A program made the position numbers and the translations under genes. Shown piece after piece: positions 4,307-5,973 of a stretch of 5,973 nt of DNA. Location of the stretch: NCBI GenBank assembly GCA_964574335.1, contig CAZNNH010000265.1, positions 1 to 5,973 on the forward strand. The letters are read 5' to 3'. Below the pieces are notes generated by a model. That model was not told the DNA's origin, ran no database searches, and saw nothing but the letters and a program-made list of their open reading frames with translations. How positions within the stretch are numbered: position 1 is the first letter of the stretch; each line of letters opens with the position of its first letter. Source of the DNA: CAZNNH01 sp964574335 (GTDB lineage Bacteria; Acidobacteriota; Vicinamibacteria; Fen-336).

Positions 4307-5569
4307 ATGGCCGGGGGAGCAGGCGGGGCGGGACGGATCCTCAGCGAGGCCGAGGTGCGCGGCGTGGTGGCCGAGGCGGCCGACGCTCTGGCCGCGCGCG
4401 GGGGGCGGGTCCTGGTGCTGATACCGGACGGCACCCGCACCATGCCGCTTCCGCAGATGGTGGGGTTGCTGGACGAGCTGCTGCGGCCGCGCCTGGTCGC
4501 CCTCGACTATCTGGTGGCGCTGGGCACCCACCGCCCGATGAGCGACGCCCAGCTCAGCCGGCTGCTGGGGCGACCGGTGGTCGAAGGTCGCGCCGGAGCC
4601 GGCCGGGTCTTCAACCACGAGGCCGATCGGGAAGAAGGGCTGGTGTGTCTCGGTGTGATCCCGGCCGAGGAGATCGCCGAGCTGACCGGTGGGCGGCTCC
4701 GGGAGGAGGTCGCGGTCCGCCTCAACCGTCGGGTGCTGGACTACGACCAGCTCCTGGTGCTGGGCCCGGTCTTCCCCCACGAGGTGGTGGGCTACTCCGG
4801 GGGGAACAAGTACTTCTTCCCGGGCATCGCCGGCCCCGAGGTGATCCACCTGACCCATTGGCTGGGGGCGCTGCTCACCAACTACGAGCTGATCGGCTCC
4901 GGCTACACGCCGGTGCGCGCGGTGATCGACCGGGCCGCCTCGCTGATCGACCGGCCCAGCTGGTGCCTGGCGCTGGTGGTGACCCACGCCGGCGCCGCCG
5001 GGGTCTTCTTCGGCACCCCCCAGGAGGCCTGGTCGGCCGCCGCCGAGCTGTCGTCGCGGGTCCACGTGATCTACACCGAGCGGCCCTACCGGCGCGTGTT
5101 GTCGGTGATGCCGACCATGTACGAGGACCTGTGGACGGCGGCCAAGGGGATGTACAAGCTCGAGCCGGTGGTCGCGGACGGCGGCGAGGTGGTCATCTAC
5201 GCCCCCCACCTGACCGAGGTCAGCTACGTCCACGGCCGGCTGCTGGACGAGGTCGGCTACCACTGCCGCGACTACTTCCTGGGCCAGTGGGAGCGCTTCA
5301 AGAGCTATCCCGGCGGCATCCTGGCCCACTCCACCCACCTCAAGGGGCTCGGCAGCTACGATCCGGCAACCGGCGTCGAGACGCCGCGGATCCAGGTCAC
5401 GCTGGCCACCGGGATCCCCGAGGAGCGCTGCCGGCGGGTCAACCTCGGCTACCTGGACCCAGCTTCGGTGGACGTCGCGGCGCTCGAGGGGCGAGAGGAC
5501 GAGGGGATCCTGGTGGTGCCGCGGGCTGGCGAGATGTTGTATCGGGTGCGACCCAGGGGCACCGCCTGA
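4307..5569 (+). CDS. LarA-superfamily nickel-pincer-nucleotide-dependent 2-hydroxyacid racemase/epimerase
   Basis: 420 residues, close to the roughly 425 of Lactobacillus LarA, so both halves are present. LarA uses a lysine-tethered nickel-pincer nucleotide to move a hydride at C2 of a hydroxyacid. Its key residues are found at matching spacing: D41 and R44 in PDGTRTMPL (D72/R75 of LarA), H75 in LGTHRP (H108), H158 in PHEVVGYSGG (H174), cofactor lysine K168 in SGGNKYFFPG (K184), nickel ligand H184 in HLTHW (H200) and K280 in TAAKGMY (K298). The LarA Gln295 position is Thr277 here. No signal peptide; cytoplasmic. ATG 4307 is preferred over TTG two codons earlier; an in-frame TAG at 4286 limits extension. 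It precedes a sugar kinase gene by 37 bp and diverges from a GntR regulator. Neighbours suggest a sugar-acid substrate, such as the D-gluconate 2-epimerase branch of the family. Cofactor genes larB, larC and larE are not in this window. Confidence 0.9.
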   Translation: MAGGAGGAGRILSEAEVRGVVAEAADALAARGGRVLVLIPDGTRTMPLPQMVGLLDELLRPRLVALDYLVALGTHRPMSDAQLSRLLGRPVVEGRAGAGRVFNHEADREEGLVCLGVIPAEEIAELTGGRLREEVAVRLNRRVLDYDQLLVLGPVFPHEVVGYSGGNKYFFPGIAGPEVIHLTHWLGALLTNYELIGSGYTPVRAVIDRAASLIDRPSWCLALVVTHAGAAGVFFGTPQEAWSAAAELSSRVHVIYTERPYRRVLSVMPTMYEDLWTAAKGMYKLEPVVADGGEVVIYAPHLTEVSYVHGRLLDEVGYHCRDYFLGQWERFKSYPGGILAHSTHLKGLGSYDPATGVETPRIQVTLATGIPEERCRRVNLGYLDPASVDVAALEGREDEGILVVPRAGEMLYRVRPRGTA

Positions 5570-5606
5570 GGGCGGTGGCCGTGATCGATATCGGAGGGGG
5601 CTTCGC

Positions 5607-5973
5607 ATGACACGAGGGTTGACGATCCCGGCTGGAGGGGCCCTGGACTTCCTCTCCCTGGGGGCCCTGGTCCACCGTCTGGACCCGGGGGTTTTCCCGT
5701 TCCGCAAGGCGGCGGGCTGCGCCATCCATGTCAGCGGCGGCGAGTTCAACTGCGCGGCCAACCTGGCCGACTGCTTCGGTCTGAAGACCGGGATCGCCAC
5801 GGCGATGGTGGACTACCCGGTGGGAGACCTGATCGCGGAGCGGGTCCGCGCCATGGGCGTCACCCCGTTCTACAAGCGCTTCGCCCACGACGGCGTCACC
5901 GGTCCCAACATGGCCGCCGTCTACAGCGACCGCGGCCAGGGGGTGCGGGCGCCGGTGGTCTTCTACAACCGCT
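5607..5973 (+). CDS. PfkB-family carbohydrate kinase (2-keto-3-deoxygluconate kinase-like), 3' end cut by window edge
   Basis: The first 122 codons of a ribokinase/PfkB-type sugar kinase. LDFLSLGALVHRLDPG (13-28) matches the first strand, though preceded by an unusual 12-residue lead. The substrate-binding signature HVSGGEFNCAANLADCFG is at 41-58. VDYPVGDLIAERVRAMGV (68-85) fits the DxxG...L...GV motif. VVFYNR at the window end corresponds to the arginine-bearing strand of KDG kinases. The ATP-binding and catalytic GAGD region lies beyond the edge, so activity and exact substrate cannot be judged. The ATG has a strong GGAGGGGG 6 nt upstream, 37 bp after the larA-like stop with no terminator between, so the two genes should share one transcript. 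Given the SDR and epimerase nearby, phosphorylation of a keto sugar acid is plausible; fructokinase or another PfkB activity remains possible. Confidence 0.88.
   Translation, partial: MTRGLTIPAGGALDFLSLGALVHRLDPGVFPFRKAAGCAIHVSGGEFNCAANLADCFGLKTGIATAMVDYPVGDLIAERVRAMGVTPFYKRFAHDGVTGPNMAAVYSDRGQGVRAPVVFYNR

Noticed and set aside
5570..5606. Possible terminator or separate promoter between the larA-like and pfkB genes
   Set aside because: The 37-bp gap holds a strong ribosome binding site but no convincing hairpin with a T-tract or -35/-10 pair.
4127..5800. A 557-codon open frame on the minus strand opposite the larA-like gene
   Set aside because: It is antisense to a gene whose catalytic motifs are unmistakable. 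Its translation is His/Gln/Arg/Pro-rich with no recognisable domain, as expected when very GC-rich coding DNA is read on the other strand.

Overview
The window is about two-thirds or more G+C, with strong G/C preference at third codon positions and dense coding on both sides of a single divergent promoter region. It looks like a chromosomal stretch of a GC-rich bacterium. A BlaI/M56 pair, a lipid-anchored retropepsin-like protease and a LarA-type racemase together would fit an uncultured Acidobacteriota, Myxococcota or Chloroflexota member, but the sequence cannot settle the phylum. No tRNA, rRNA, CRISPR array, insertion sequence or phage gene was seen.

Left part (1-1500), minus strand: a BlaI/MecI-type winged-helix repressor gene with a GTG start is followed, with a 4-bp ATGA overlap, by an M56 (BlaR1-type) membrane zinc protease gene that runs off the window's left edge. 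In front of the repressor gene lies a promoter (TTGACA, 17 bp, TAGTTT). Just downstream of its -10 box is a ladder of inverted CTGCTA/TAGCAG half-sites, a good candidate autoregulatory operator. A spacer of 188 bp containing a 21-bp tandem duplication separates this pair from the next gene.

Middle part (1609-4093), minus strand: a three-gene run in the order FadR-subfamily GntR regulator, SDR dehydrogenase, aspartyl-protease lipoprotein. The regulator and SDR genes overlap by 1 bp (TGATG), and the lipoprotein gene starts 26 bp after the SDR gene with its own strong ribosome binding site. The SDR has a GGGGELC-type nucleotide loop reminiscent of UxuB/YjmF-type D-mannonate (fructuronate) oxidoreductases.

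Right part (4307-5973), plus strand and divergent from the regulator: a full-length LarA-superfamily protein (nickel-pincer-nucleotide-dependent 2-hydroxyacid racemase/epimerase), then a PfkB-family sugar kinase cut by the right edge. The 213-bp divergent region carries a candidate promoter for each direction. A 15-bp inverted repeat of UxuR/FadR flavour sits exactly on the larA-like -10 box.

Taken together, the GntR regulator, SDR, LarA-like epimerase and PfkB kinase look like one locally regulated sugar-acid (aldonate/uronate) catabolic module. One possible scheme is 2-epimerisation of an aldonate by the nickel enzyme, oxidation or reduction by the SDR, and phosphorylation of a keto-sugar acid by the kinase. 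The substrate and the missing dehydratase step are inference. The BlaI/M56 pair is a separate stress-signalling unit.
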